Positions 23,320-31,802 of a DNA stretch of 50,912 nt are shown piece after piece (position 1 is the first letter of the stretch; each line of letters starts with the position of its first letter). This DNA comes from Prevotella sp. (GTDB lineage: Bacteria; Bacteroidota; Bacteroidia; Bacteroidales; Bacteroidaceae): assembly GCA_017965725.1 (NCBI GenBank), contig JAGCPK010000065.1, positions 1 to 50,912 of the forward strand, read 5' to 3'. Under the pieces are notes generated by a model. That model saw only the letters and a program-made list of their open reading frames with translations, was not told where the DNA came from and made no database searches. Both the position numbers and the translations under genes were made by a program.

Positions 23320-26300
23320 CACCTTCTGTGCTTGAGCCTGTATTCGAGTGGGGTCATGCCGAACTTCTCACGGAAGATATTGATGAAGTTCTCTGCCGTC
23401 ATGAAGCCCACATTTGTTGCCAACTCACTCATGTTGATATTGGTGCGTTTCAACAGGATACAAGCATGCTTCAGGCGTAAGTCACGGACAAGTTCTGTCG
23501 GTGTCTTACCTGTCAGGTTACGAACACGATGGAAGAACGGTACACGTCCCATGCCCATTGCAGACGCCATTTCCTCGAGGCTGATCTGTCCACGACTCAT
23601 GTTCTGCATCACATACTGCTCGATGTTCTTCAGCAGTTGCTGATCCATCATATCAAGCATAGAGAAGTCAGACATGTCTTGCTGTATCTCTTCTTCCTTG
23701 TACTTCTCCAGTTGCTGTGCCAATGTTGTTGTTTCTTGTTCGACGGAGAAGGATGAACCTTTCTTGATGTTCGTCTCCACTTTGTAGATGGGATCATTCT
23801 CATCAACGGTCTCGTTGTGTAGATCATAGACGCCAATGTCTTCATAACTCTCTGTGGCAGTCGTCATACTGGCGTTGCGGTCTTCGAGCATACGGGTCTC
23901 AGCACCTTCGATGAGGTTGCTGTTCATCTCAATAGGACCGAGTCCGAGAATCTTGTTGAACCGCATCACGGCTTCCTGTAGGTTGAAGGGCTTAGCCAGA
24001 TAGTCATCAGCCGACAGGGTGATATTCTGTTTGCGCATATCCTGTGGCGTGAGCACACCATCAGTCATCAGCACGAACATGGTCTTCTGTGTAAGACTGT
24101 TCGTCTTGATCTGGTTACAGAGTTCGCTACCCGTCATGCCTGGCATGTCCTGTTTACAGATGACGAGGTCGGGTCGCATCTCTACGATATCGTCGGCAGC
24201 TTTCTCAATGTCATTGTAGGCATGGAAGGCATAAACATACTTCAGTCTGGCCGTGACGAATGTCAGGAATTCCATGTTGTCATCAATCATTATGACCGAG
24301 AACTTCATTGTCGGCGCGTCGAGGGCAGCCCTGGATCTGCTAACCTCGGAAGTCAGTGTCTCACTGGCAATCTCTGGCAGTTCAATCTCACCCCGTCCGT
24401 TCAGTTCAAGACGGTCATGTACTGCATTCTTCGCCTTCTCTTCCGGATTGTCGAGGGTGGTCTGCATGTCACTGACGCGGGTGATGATCTGCAGCATCTG
24501 TGAGTGCAGGGCGTTCAACTGCTCGCGTTCCTCGAGTGATTTCTCCTTCTCCGACAGGTTGCCGATGATAGAGGTCATACGAGCCATTGGCTGTCGCAGG
24601 TCTTCACTGGCAGCCTTGATTTCCTCGCGTTGACGTACCAGTTGATTGATGACGGCATGTTTGCGTGCCCTGATGGCCTTAATCTGTTTCACACCGATGC
24701 GCCAGAAATAGATGATGATGGCGGCTATCAATACATAGGCGAGGATCATCCACCACGACAGGAGCCAATGGCGCTCAATCTTAATCTCCAGAGTACGTTC
24801 CTGGTTACTTACAGCACCCTCGGCACTGATGGCTTTCACATGGAGGGTATATGTACCGCTGTTGAGGTTCTGGAAGGTGACGCCATGTGTCAATGCGTTA
24901 CCGTTCCTCCAGTCGTCGTCGAGTCCTTCCATCCAATACATGAACTGCAGTCGTTCACTCTGGTTGTAGTTACCTGCACCGAACTTGATGGTAATGGTGT
25001 TCTGATCATGTCCCAGTTCCAGTCTGCTGCTCTCGTTTAGGGCCTGTCCTAAAAGAACCTTACCTCCATAGGTGTGTCCTACTTGTACTTCTTCTTCCCC
25101 GAGGAACAGTTGTGTCAGCATGACACGTGGCAGGGCATCGTTGTCGTCCTTGCCTTTCTGTACCACCCAGTTGATGCCGAAGATACCGCCTAACAGCACG
25201 TCGCCATCCTTTTTGGTGAGAATAGCACCATGGTTGAACTCGTTGCTTTGCAGACCGTCGGTCGTATCGTAGTTGTAGAGTCCGAAGTTATAAGTGCCGT
25301 CCTCATGATTGCGCTGTACCACTACACGACTCACACCGCTACTGGTGGTCACCCAGATGTTATGGCTCTTGTCTTCTGCGATGCCGCAGATGTTGTTGTT
25401 GCATAGTCCATGCTTTTCCGTCAGGTATTGCAGGTTGTCGGTTTCCATGTCCAGGATATTCAGACCTTCACGCGTTCCAATCCAGATTAGTCCGCGGGAG
25501 TCTTGCAGCACCTGTGTGATGTAATTGTTGGTAAACTGTTTCACATTGTTGGAATTACCTGTCAGCACCTTCTTCTCCGTACTGGAGAGGTTCATGATGA
25601 CCAGACCTTCAGCCGTACCGATGAAGAGGTCATTGGTCTTTCCGTCCTTATTATAATAGAGGCAGGACACATTGTTGGTGTTCAGTTTGCCGCTTTCCTT
25701 GGTATAGGATGAGAAAGAGTTCATCCTGGGGTTATAGACCTGCAAACCACCGTTGGTGGCAATCCAAAGGTTACCGATCTTATCGACGCAAAGGGCGTTC
25801 ACGTGGTCGTCGATCAGTGTTCTGGTACTGTCCTTTGCCAACGAGTAGATGGTCGAGGTGTTGCCCTTAATACGGGTCAGTCCGTTGCGCATCGAACCTA
25901 CCCATAGGCTGCCGTCGGGGGTGATGGCCATACATGATACTTTCAGACTGGCCAACGGACCGTGATAGTCGAGGACACCCCTATTACTCGTTCCATACCA
26001 GATCTTTCCGCTGTCATTCTGTGCGATGGCGGTCACGTCTCCGTTATGTGTTGTACCGAAGCGATAGATATAGTTGCCAGTGTAAGCAATACCTCTCTTC
26101 TCCGTTCCCACCCACAGGAGGTCGGTGTCATCTACATAGAGACTCTGGATGCTGATCCGGCTGCGTAAGATTCGGCGGACATTGATATTCACGGGACTGA
26201 TGCTGTCGATCTGCTGGGTGTTCATGTCGTAGCGCAGCAGACCCAGTTGGTCGGCACCGATCCAGATGTTTCCTTTCTTGTCGCCTGCCATACCGTTGAT

Positions 26301-27116
26301 GTTACGGTCCACGCCCACACCTGTCATTCCCAGTTGGTTACCGAGCGAGGTGTCCCATGTGTCAGCGTTCTTATTGTATTTGAAGAGTGTACCCTGACCG
26401 TAGAGCCAGATATTGTCCATCTCGTCGGCAAAGGCTCTGAGTGACTTGCTCTTCCTCAGTTTCTGTGTAGCGATGTCATTGGTTGCCCATACAGTATGCT
26501 GCTGGTTCATCACGTCGCAGCAGACAATCCGTCCGTCGTCATACACGATGAGGGCACCGTCCTTACATTCACTGATGGAGCAGATGGTACCTTGTGGCAC
26601 ACCGCGCATATCGTCGGAGTTCGGGAACTCATAGCAGGTCTGCTGTTGCATGTTGAAGCAGACAACACCCTTGTTGGGAATGGATCCCCACAGATTCTTG
26701 TGACGGTCGATATAGACAACGCTGGGAATGGTCTCGATGCCCATTCTGGCGAAATACTGTTTCATGTCACGTTCGAAACTCTCCGTCTGTGGGTGATAGA
26801 CGCAGTAACCTGAGGCAGTCTCCACTAGCAGGTTGCCGTCGAGTGTCTCCTGAATGGAGTTGATGTAACTGTTGGGCAGTGAGTTGCCGTCCTGTGAGTC
26901 GCTCTGGAAGTTCTTGAACACATAGCCGTCGAAACGGTAGAGTCCGGCAGGAGTACCAAACCACATGTACCCTCGGGAGTCTTTCAGAATACAGTTAATC
27001 TGACTGCTGGTTAGACCTTGACTGGCGTCAAGCGTCTTAAACAAGTAGTCGGCTGTTATTGCCAGTGGCAGCAGTAGCAGCAGCGTCGCAATTAATAGTT
27101 TCTTGATAGTCCTCAT
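23319..27116 (-). CDS. Propeller/Y_Y_Y sensor-regulator with degenerate kinase and receiver and AraC HTH
   Basis: A 1265-residue single-chain regulator related to the hybrid two-component systems of Bacteroidetes. Order: leader (1-22), two beta-propellers of Reg_prop repeats (such as GLTSSQINCILKDSRGYMWF, DDHVNALCVDKIGNLWIA) to about 690, Y_Y_Y domain (YWMEGLDDDWRNG) to about 780, membrane span (about 785-805), a dimerisation helix region (about 820-890), a receiver domain (about 935-1055) and a C-terminal AraC HTH (LATNVGFMTAENFINIFREKFGMTP). The ATP-binding kinase domain is absent: about 100 residues lie between the helices and the receiver. The usual SHELRTP is SEDLRQP, with Glu838 for the His. 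The receiver keeps DD and the DDYLAKPF Lys, but the phosphoacceptor Asp is Lys988 (LVICKQDMPGM). It should therefore signal without phosphotransfer. It starts 13 bases after kdsD and ends on the PLD gene's start. Confidence 0.93.
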   Translation of the reverse strand: MRTIKKLLIATLLLLLPLAITADYLFKTLDASQGLTSSQINCILKDSRGYMWFGTPAGLYRFDGYVFKNFQSDSQDGNSLPNSYINSIQETLDGNLLVETASGYCVYHPQTESFERDMKQYFARMGIETIPSVVYIDRHKNLWGSIPNKGVVCFNMQQQTCYEFPNSDDMRGVPQGTICSISECKDGALIVYDDGRIVCCDVMNQQHTVWATNDIATQKLRKSKSLRAFADEMDNIWLYGQGTLFKYNKNADTWDTSLGNQLGMTGVGVDRNINGMAGDKKGNIWIGADQLGLLRYDMNTQQIDSISPVNINVRRILRSRISIQSLYVDDTDLLWVGTEKRGIAYTGNYIYRFGTTHNGDVTAIAQNDSGKIWYGTSNRGVLDYHGPLASLKVSCMAITPDGSLWVGSMRNGLTRIKGNTSTIYSLAKDSTRTLIDDHVNALCVDKIGNLWIATNGGLQVYNPRMNSFSSYTKESGKLNTNNVSCLYYNKDGKTNDLFIGTAEGLVIMNLSSTEKKVLTGNSNNVKQFTNNYITQVLQDSRGLIWIGTREGLNILDMETDNLQYLTEKHGLCNNNICGIAEDKSHNIWVTTSSGVSRVVVQRNHEDGTYNFGLYNYDTTDGLQSNEFNHGAILTKKDGDVLLGGIFGINWVVQKGKDDNDALPRVMLTQLFLGEEEVQVGHTYGGKVLLGQALNESSRLELGHDQNTITIKFGAGNYNQSERLQFMYWMEGLDDDWRNGNALTHGVTFQNLNSGTYTLHVKAISAEGAVSNQERTLEIKIERHWLLSWWMILAYVLIAAIIIYFWRIGVKQIKAIRARKHAVINQLVRQREEIKAASEDLRQPMARMTSIIGNLSEKEKSLEEREQLNALHSQMLQIITRVSDMQTTLDNPEEKAKNAVHDRLELNGRGEIELPEIASETLTSEVSRSRAALDAPTMKFSVIMIDDNMEFLTFVTARLKYVYAFHAYNDIEKAADDIVEMRPDLVICKQDMPGMTGSELCNQIKTNSLTQKTMFVLMTDGVLTPQDMRKQNITLSADDYLAKPFNLQEAVMRFNKILGLGPIEMNSNLIEGAETRMLEDRNASMTTATESYEDIGVYDLHNETVDENDPIYKVETNIKKGSSFSVEQETTTLAQQLEKYKEEEIQQDMSDFSMLDMMDQQLLKNIEQYVMQNMSRGQISLEEMASAMGMGRVPFFHRVRNLTGKTPTELVRDLRLKHACILLKRTNINMSELATNVGFMTAENFINIFREKFGMTPLEYRLKHRR

Positions 27117-27129
27117 ATCTTTTTTTCTT

Positions 27130-28077
27130 TTATATCATGCAAGCGTAATGATCGACCACACCGAGGAGATGATTCTTCCCGTCGGTCACCAATACGGAAT
27201 GTACTTTATATTTGTTCATAATCTGTTGTATCTCTGTAATCTTCGTCTCTGGTCTCACCATCTTTGGTGTCCGCGTCATAATGTCGCTCACAGTACGGTC
27301 GAAGAATTCTGCCTGCCATTTCTCCATGGCACGACGGATGTCGCCGTCAGTGATGAGCCCCACGATTTCACCGTTCACCTCTGCAATGCCGAGACCCAGT
27401 TTGGCCTTGCTGACGAGAATGATGGCTTCGCCAAGGTGCATCTCTGGTGGTAATACGGGCATATCGTCTGTCCGCATCACGTCCTGCGCCGTCGTCAGCA
27501 GTCGCTTGCCGAGTTCTCCACCAGGGTGGAACTGCGCAAAGTCGCGCGGTTGAAAGTTACGCCGCTCTATCAGTGCCACTGCCAGGGCATCTCCCATGGC
27601 CAGTTGCGCCATCGTCGAACTGGTGGGTGCCAGATTCAGCGGACAGGCTTCTTTCTTCACGCTCACGTTCAGGTGACAGGTGGAATATTTCGCCAGCAGC
27701 GACTGTGGGTTGCCGCTCATGCCGATAATAGGTATCTGCATGTGGAGCACCATGGGTATGAATCGCAGCAGTTCATCGGTCTGTCCTGAGTTGCTGATGG
27801 CCAGCACCACATCCCCCTGTGCCATGACTCCGAGGTCGCCATGAAACACGTCCAGAGGATTGATGAAAAACGATGGCGTGCCTGTTGAGGCAAAGGTGGC
27901 TGCGATCTTCGCACCGATATGTCCGCTTTTGCCGACACCCGTCACGATGACCTTTCCCTTACAGTTATAGATGAGGTCAACAGCCTCGTCGAAACTGTCA
28001 TCGATCTGTGGTATCAGTTCCATGACGGCCTGAGCCTCATCCTTGATGCATTGTATGGCGTATTCCCTTGCGGTCAT
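27130..28077 (-). CDS. kdsD: Arabinose-5-phosphate isomerase
   Basis: Converts ribulose 5-phosphate to arabinose 5-phosphate, the first step of Kdo synthesis for lipopolysaccharide. The 315-residue protein has a SIS sugar-isomerase domain at about 35-170 (VIVTGVGKSGHIGAKIAATF, GDVVLAISNSGQTDEL, LAPTSSTMAQLAMGDALA) and two CBS domains (MPVLPPEMHLGEAIILVSKA to about 255, then VSDIMTRTPKMV to the end), the standard KdsD/KpsF/GutQ plan and length. The start codon overlaps the kdsA stop (ATGA), so the two Kdo genes are coupled. Whether it is the housekeeping KdsD or a capsule paralog cannot be seen, but the adjoining kdsA argues for the former. Confidence 0.96.
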   Translation of the reverse strand: MTAREYAIQCIKDEAQAVMELIPQIDDSFDEAVDLIYNCKGKVIVTGVGKSGHIGAKIAATFASTGTPSFFINPLDVFHGDLGVMAQGDVVLAISNSGQTDELLRFIPMVLHMQIPIIGMSGNPQSLLAKYSTCHLNVSVKKEACPLNLAPTSSTMAQLAMGDALAVALIERRNFQPRDFAQFHPGGELGKRLLTTAQDVMRTDDMPVLPPEMHLGEAIILVSKAKLGLGIAEVNGEIVGLITDGDIRRAMEKWQAEFFDRTVSDIMTRTPKMVRPETKITEIQQIMNKYKVHSVLVTDGKNHLLGVVDHYACMI

Positions 28078-28835
28078 TTGATGATCTCAGTTATTAATTG
28101 TTCGAGTTTATCGAGTTCCAACATATTGGCGGCGTCGCTCAATCCCTGGTCAGGGGTGGGGTGTACCTCAAAGAACCAGCCCGTGGCTCCGAAGGCTTTG
28201 GCGGCCAGTGCCATCTGAGGCACGAAGCGGCGGTCGCCGCCCGTTTTCCCGTCACTGCCGCCAGGTCGCTGTACACTATGCGTGCAGTCCATGATGACTG
28301 TCGGTACAATCTCCAGCATGTCGGGGATATTTCTGAAATCCACCACGAGGTTATTGTAACCCATCATATTGCCGCGCTCCGTCAGCCATACGTCCTTGGC
28401 ACCTGCCTCGCGGGCTTTTTCCACAGGGTATTTCATGTCGCGCCCGCTCAGGAACTGGGCCTTCTTGATGTTCACCGTCCGTCCTGTCTGGGCAGCAGCT
28501 ATGAGCAGGTCAGTCTGCCTACAGAGGAAGGCAGGAATCTGTAGCACGTCGCACACTTCGCCTACGGCTTTGGCCTGCCACGATTCGTGGATATCTGTCA
28601 GAATCCTGAGTCCGTATTTTGATTTGATGTCAGACAGCATCTGTAATCCGTGTTCCATTCCAGGACCACGGAAAGAACGGATCGACGTGCGGTTGGCTTT
28701 GTCGAACGACGCTTTAAAGATGATATTAGTCCCGTGTTTCTTGTTGATTCCCACCAACTTGCGTGCTACGGTATCAAGCAGTTCTGCAGACTCAATCACA
28801 CAGGGACCAGCAATGATCGTTGCTTCTTTCATCAT
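28074..28835 (-). CDS. kdsA: 3-deoxy-8-phosphooctulonate synthase (metal-dependent class)
   Basis: Condenses arabinose 5-phosphate with phosphoenolpyruvate to Kdo 8-phosphate. The 253-residue protein shows the family motifs: IIAGPCVIES at the start, FKASFDKANRTSIRSFRGPG, ILTDIHE, ADVLQIPAFLCRQTDLL in slightly varied form, KKAQFLSGRDM and TGGDRRFVPQMALAAKA with the closing FFEVHPTPDQGLSD. Cys12 of GPC stands where the Escherichia coli enzyme has Asn; in the class of the Aquifex enzyme this Cys binds the metal, so a metal-dependent enzyme is expected. The start is ATG 28835 or 28832. It has its own promoter and leads the minus-strand group kdsA-kdsD-regulator-PLD-acyltransferase. Confidence 0.96.
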   Translation of the reverse strand: MMKEATIIAGPCVIESAELLDTVARKLVGINKKHGTNIIFKASFDKANRTSIRSFRGPGMEHGLQMLSDIKSKYGLRILTDIHESWQAKAVGEVCDVLQIPAFLCRQTDLLIAAAQTGRTVNIKKAQFLSGRDMKYPVEKAREAGAKDVWLTERGNMMGYNNLVVDFRNIPDMLEIVPTVIMDCTHSVQRPGGSDGKTGGDRRFVPQMALAAKAFGATGWFFEVHPTPDQGLSDAANMLELDKLEQLITEIIK

Positions 28836-28845
28836 ATTTATTTTG

Positions 28846-28876
28846 CAAATATACGCATTTTATCTATAACTACCAA
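28846..28876 (-). promoter_or_regulatory. Promoter of kdsA
   Basis: On the minus strand TTG (28876-28874), 20 bases, then TATATTTG (28853-28846), 10 bases before the kdsA ATG. Confidence 0.72.
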
Positions 28877-28888
28877 CAGTTTGGCAGA

Positions 28889-31237
28889 TTATTTTTTCTC
28901 ACCTTCAGTAATCAGATGTACGTCTCTTTGTGGGAACGGAATCTCAATGCCGTTCTGGTTGAGCGTGTCGTAGATGCACGACAGGATGTCGCTCACCACG
29001 TAGATTTTTTTCACGGCATCCACCCACACCACGAGTTGGAAGTTGATGCTCGAATCCGCCATCTCGGTCATCACCACCCTGATACGCTTTGAGTTGTCTA
29101 TCATGTGGTGCTTCAGCCCCTGAACGGCATTCTCAATCAGATCCTTCACCTGTCCTGCCTTCGAGCCATAGGCCACACTGAAGGGTACCAGAACGAGGAT
29201 ATAACCGTGGTTGCGCGTCAGATTCTTATAGTTCTTGGTGAAGAGTTGGGCATTTTGGAAGGTGATGATCTCACCATAGAGCGATTCTACGACGGTCGAT
29301 GTATAACTGATGCTCGACACCTTACCCACAGTGCCATCCACCTGTATCCAGTCGCCAGCCTTGATGCGTCCTGTCATCAGCGACGCACCATAGTAGATAT
29401 TTTCGATGATGTCCTTTGAGGCGAAACCGATACCTGTTGACAGACCGCCCGAGATGGCTAGCAGCCAGGCGACGCTGATATGCAGGTAGGCGAGTGTCAA
29501 CAACAGCCATACACCCCAGATAAAAAGTTGTATCACGTTCTTTGCCATCACCACACGACTCTCTGCCGTTGAGGGATCCTTGGCTTCAAAGTGCAGACGC
29601 ATCAGACTGAGGATGGTCCTCGATATCCATCTGAAGAGGAACCACAGGCTCACGACTATAGCCAGTTTCACGATGCTCACCTGTAGATTTTCCTGGTTGA
29701 TGAACTTATAGTTGAAGACATCCCAGCACATATCGCTCAGGTTGAACACGTCGGTAGCCCAGTAGATGCTAAGCATCACCGACCAGACAATAAGCACGGG
29801 CATGGCCACCTGATGTATTAGTGTGTAGAGCCATGTCTGGGTAATGGGTTTCTTGGAGAAAATATGTTTCTCCTCGTACATCTTCAGGTAGTCGGAGATA
29901 CAGGTGATGGTCAGTATGCAGGTGAGTTGCATGATCCACCAGATGAGCAACTGGACGGAGAGAAGGGTATAGCCTGCCCAAGAACAGATAACGGAGGCGA
30001 TGAACACCGTCAGCGACACATAGGTGTAGAACATGTCCGAACGTGGGATGTTCTGGTTGTGCCTTCTTACCTGCAGCCACTGCCATACCATACATGCCAG
30101 TAGGATAGGGGGGAAGATCAGGCTCACCAGCTCACTGGGTATCAGTATGATACGGAAGGTGATGACCACAAAGCCGATGACCAGCAACGGGGCATAGATA
30201 TGGAAAGCACTCTTGATCTGTTCGCTTTTTACGCGCAACAGCAGTGAGATCAGGATAACGGCCAACAGCCACAGGTATTCCACCAACAGTCCGCTCGCCA
30301 TGATGAAGAAGTTCTGATCGCTGTAGTGGCGCAGTAGTCCCATGATGATGGCCAGTGTGATGGCGGTGGTTGTCCACATGATGTTCGAACGTTTCTTCAT
30401 GAACTCCTCCGTGTGGAAACGTTTGGGCATGAAGCGGAACACCAGTAGGTTGATGCCGATGGAGATGAGGGCATAGAAGGCGATGGCTACGAAGAGTCCG
30501 AAGATCCAATAGACGTTCCAGTCGGAACGTTGACTCTCTTTGTCTGTCGTGTATTTCTTCTGCATCACCTCCTTCATCGTCTGCCACTTCTCCTTGAAGT
30601 TGCGGACAATGCCGACATACGTGTCGCCACCGTTCACGAAGATGCTCGTCTGTATGTCGAAATAGCGCTTCTGCGCATAATCGTTCATGTTCTTCAACCG
30701 CTGCTCAGTACTGTCATAGTAGCGGATGTAGTCTTCCATCTGATGGGTGTCCTCCTCCAGTGTCCTCATGATGCTGGTGGCCAGCGTCAGACAGACGCTA
30801 CGGTCGGTCCTGGCCTGTTCACTCAGCATATTCGTAGGCATTGCCTTCAGGCTGTTCACCAGACTGTCGTAGCGGGCAATCTCCACATCCGTATTTTTCA
30901 GGTATTCGCGGAAAGGCAACTGCTGACGCTGGAAACGCTGGTACTGTTCAGTGGCCTGATGACAGGCATAGGTCAGGTCGAACAGGTATTCTTGTTTCTG
31001 CGAATAGAGCATCAGGGCGTTTTGGTTCGACTGCCTCATGGTCTGCGTCAGGTTGCGGAACACCTCTTGGTTCTGTTCCTCGCGCTCTTGTCGCTGCGAG
31101 GTCAGTTCGTGGTAGTATTTGGTCAGTTCCGACCGTAGAATGGTCAGTGTCTCGTCAAGGTTCTTTTCCTTGAGTACGGCGCTGGCCTCTATCGTGATGC
31201 CCAAGATGAGGGCAATGATGAGTACAAATCTTTTCAT
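28889..31237 (-). CDS. Large MscS-family mechanosensitive channel
   Basis: A 782-residue protein with a leader (MKRFVLIIALILGITIEASA), a periplasmic coiled-coil region rich in Gln and Glu to about 240, then about ten membrane spans from 255 to 610, and a cytoplasmic MscS core. The pore helix and beta domain are plain: LLAISGGLSTGIGFASKDII, then SLMTGRIKAGDWIQVDGTVG and STVVESLYGEIITFQNAQLF, and an alpha/beta end with FPQRDVHLI. Such enlarged MscS proteins (MscK-like plan) release solutes on membrane tension and protect against osmotic shock. Small-ligand gating by the periplasmic part is possible but not shown. It has its own promoter and ends 53 bases before the kdsA start. Confidence 0.93.
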   Translation of the reverse strand: MKRFVLIIALILGITIEASAVLKEKNLDETLTILRSELTKYYHELTSQRQEREEQNQEVFRNLTQTMRQSNQNALMLYSQKQEYLFDLTYACHQATEQYQRFQRQQLPFREYLKNTDVEIARYDSLVNSLKAMPTNMLSEQARTDRSVCLTLATSIMRTLEEDTHQMEDYIRYYDSTEQRLKNMNDYAQKRYFDIQTSIFVNGGDTYVGIVRNFKEKWQTMKEVMQKKYTTDKESQRSDWNVYWIFGLFVAIAFYALISIGINLLVFRFMPKRFHTEEFMKKRSNIMWTTTAITLAIIMGLLRHYSDQNFFIMASGLLVEYLWLLAVILISLLLRVKSEQIKSAFHIYAPLLVIGFVVITFRIILIPSELVSLIFPPILLACMVWQWLQVRRHNQNIPRSDMFYTYVSLTVFIASVICSWAGYTLLSVQLLIWWIMQLTCILTITCISDYLKMYEEKHIFSKKPITQTWLYTLIHQVAMPVLIVWSVMLSIYWATDVFNLSDMCWDVFNYKFINQENLQVSIVKLAIVVSLWFLFRWISRTILSLMRLHFEAKDPSTAESRVVMAKNVIQLFIWGVWLLLTLAYLHISVAWLLAISGGLSTGIGFASKDIIENIYYGASLMTGRIKAGDWIQVDGTVGKVSSISYTSTVVESLYGEIITFQNAQLFTKNYKNLTRNHGYILVLVPFSVAYGSKAGQVKDLIENAVQGLKHHMIDNSKRIRVVMTEMADSSINFQLVVWVDAVKKIYVVSDILSCIYDTLNQNGIEIPFPQRDVHLITEGEKK

Positions 31238-31263
31238 TCCTTGTGTTTACTCGTTTCGGTGTG

Positions 31264-31271
31264 CAAAGTTA
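31264..31271 (-). promoter_or_regulatory. Promoter -7 box (TAACTTTG) of the MscS gene
   Basis: TAACTTTG on the minus strand, 26 bases before the ATG at 31237. No -33 element recognised. Confidence 0.55.
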
Positions 31272-31382
31272 CAAAGAATTTTGTAAAATCCGTATTTTTT
31301 CATCGGAATATTGCAGATTTAGTGTGTTTTTTAGTGACTTATGCGCCATAAAAACAAAAAAAGAAAGAAAAATGGTACCTAG

Positions 31383-31667
31383 AATCTCTGAAATGAGACA
31401 CCCCACCGGGGTAAAGTCTGCCCTGAATCTCAGGCAAGAAATTCCCACTGGGGTATGGTGTGTCCCAAATCTCGGGGAAGAAATACCCGCCGGGGTAAAA
31501 TATGAACCGAATCTCGGGGATGGTTTACCCCACCGGGTGAAGGTCTGCCAGAATCCGGGAGAAGGTTTCCCCCACCGTGCAAAAGTATAAACAAAATCTC
31601 GGACAAGCTTCTACCCCCCGGGGTATGACTTGCCCTGAATCTCAGGCTTATTTTACCCCACCGGGGT
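31383..31667. repeat. Array of seven 42-44 bp units with two alternating inverted repeats
   Basis: The 31238-31802 gap between the MscS gene and the mannan locus holds this array. Each unit has element A, a dyad around ATC (best form CCTGA-ATC-TCAGG), and element B, a dyad of the form ACCCC-ACC-GGGGT. Element A is centred near 31385, 31428, 31470, 31512, 31554, 31597 and 31640; element B near 31406, 31448, 31490, 31532, 31574, 31618 and 31661. So fourteen dyads alternate at 20-23 bp, about two turns of DNA. Copies A3-A5 and B5 are degenerate. The first five periods are 42 bp, hence an ORF (31372-31590) reads a 14-residue repeat through them, but the frame is lost afterwards. It is not CRISPR: the spacers are short and similar. 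Role unknown. Confidence 0.85.
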
Positions 31668-31742
31668 GTGACCTTTATCCAATTGCAGACTCACTATCCG
31701 AACGGCCTTCTGCCATCTGTCAGATTATTTTCTTCCAATTTA

Positions 31743-31774
31743 TTTGGAACTTTCAAGAAAACTCCGTAAATTTG
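31743..31774 (+). promoter_or_regulatory. Promoter of the mannan locus, first unit
   Basis: TTTG at 31743-31746, 20 bases, then TAAATTTG at 31767-31774. The ATG of the first gene follows 28 bases later. It starts 76 bases after the dyad array. Confidence 0.8.
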
Positions 31775-31802
31775 CAACGAAAAATAATAAAAACGAAAAG
31801 TT

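Noticed and set aside
31243..31590. Open frames over the dyad array (31243-31590 and 31577-31882, plus strand)
   Set aside because: Their sequence is only the translated repeat, there is no promoter at the right place, and the second frame runs across the mannan promoter and into the next gene in another phase.
31383..31667. CRISPR array
   Set aside because: The units have no long identical repeat with unique spacers; all parts of the unit are similar and period is 42-44 bp; no cas genes.
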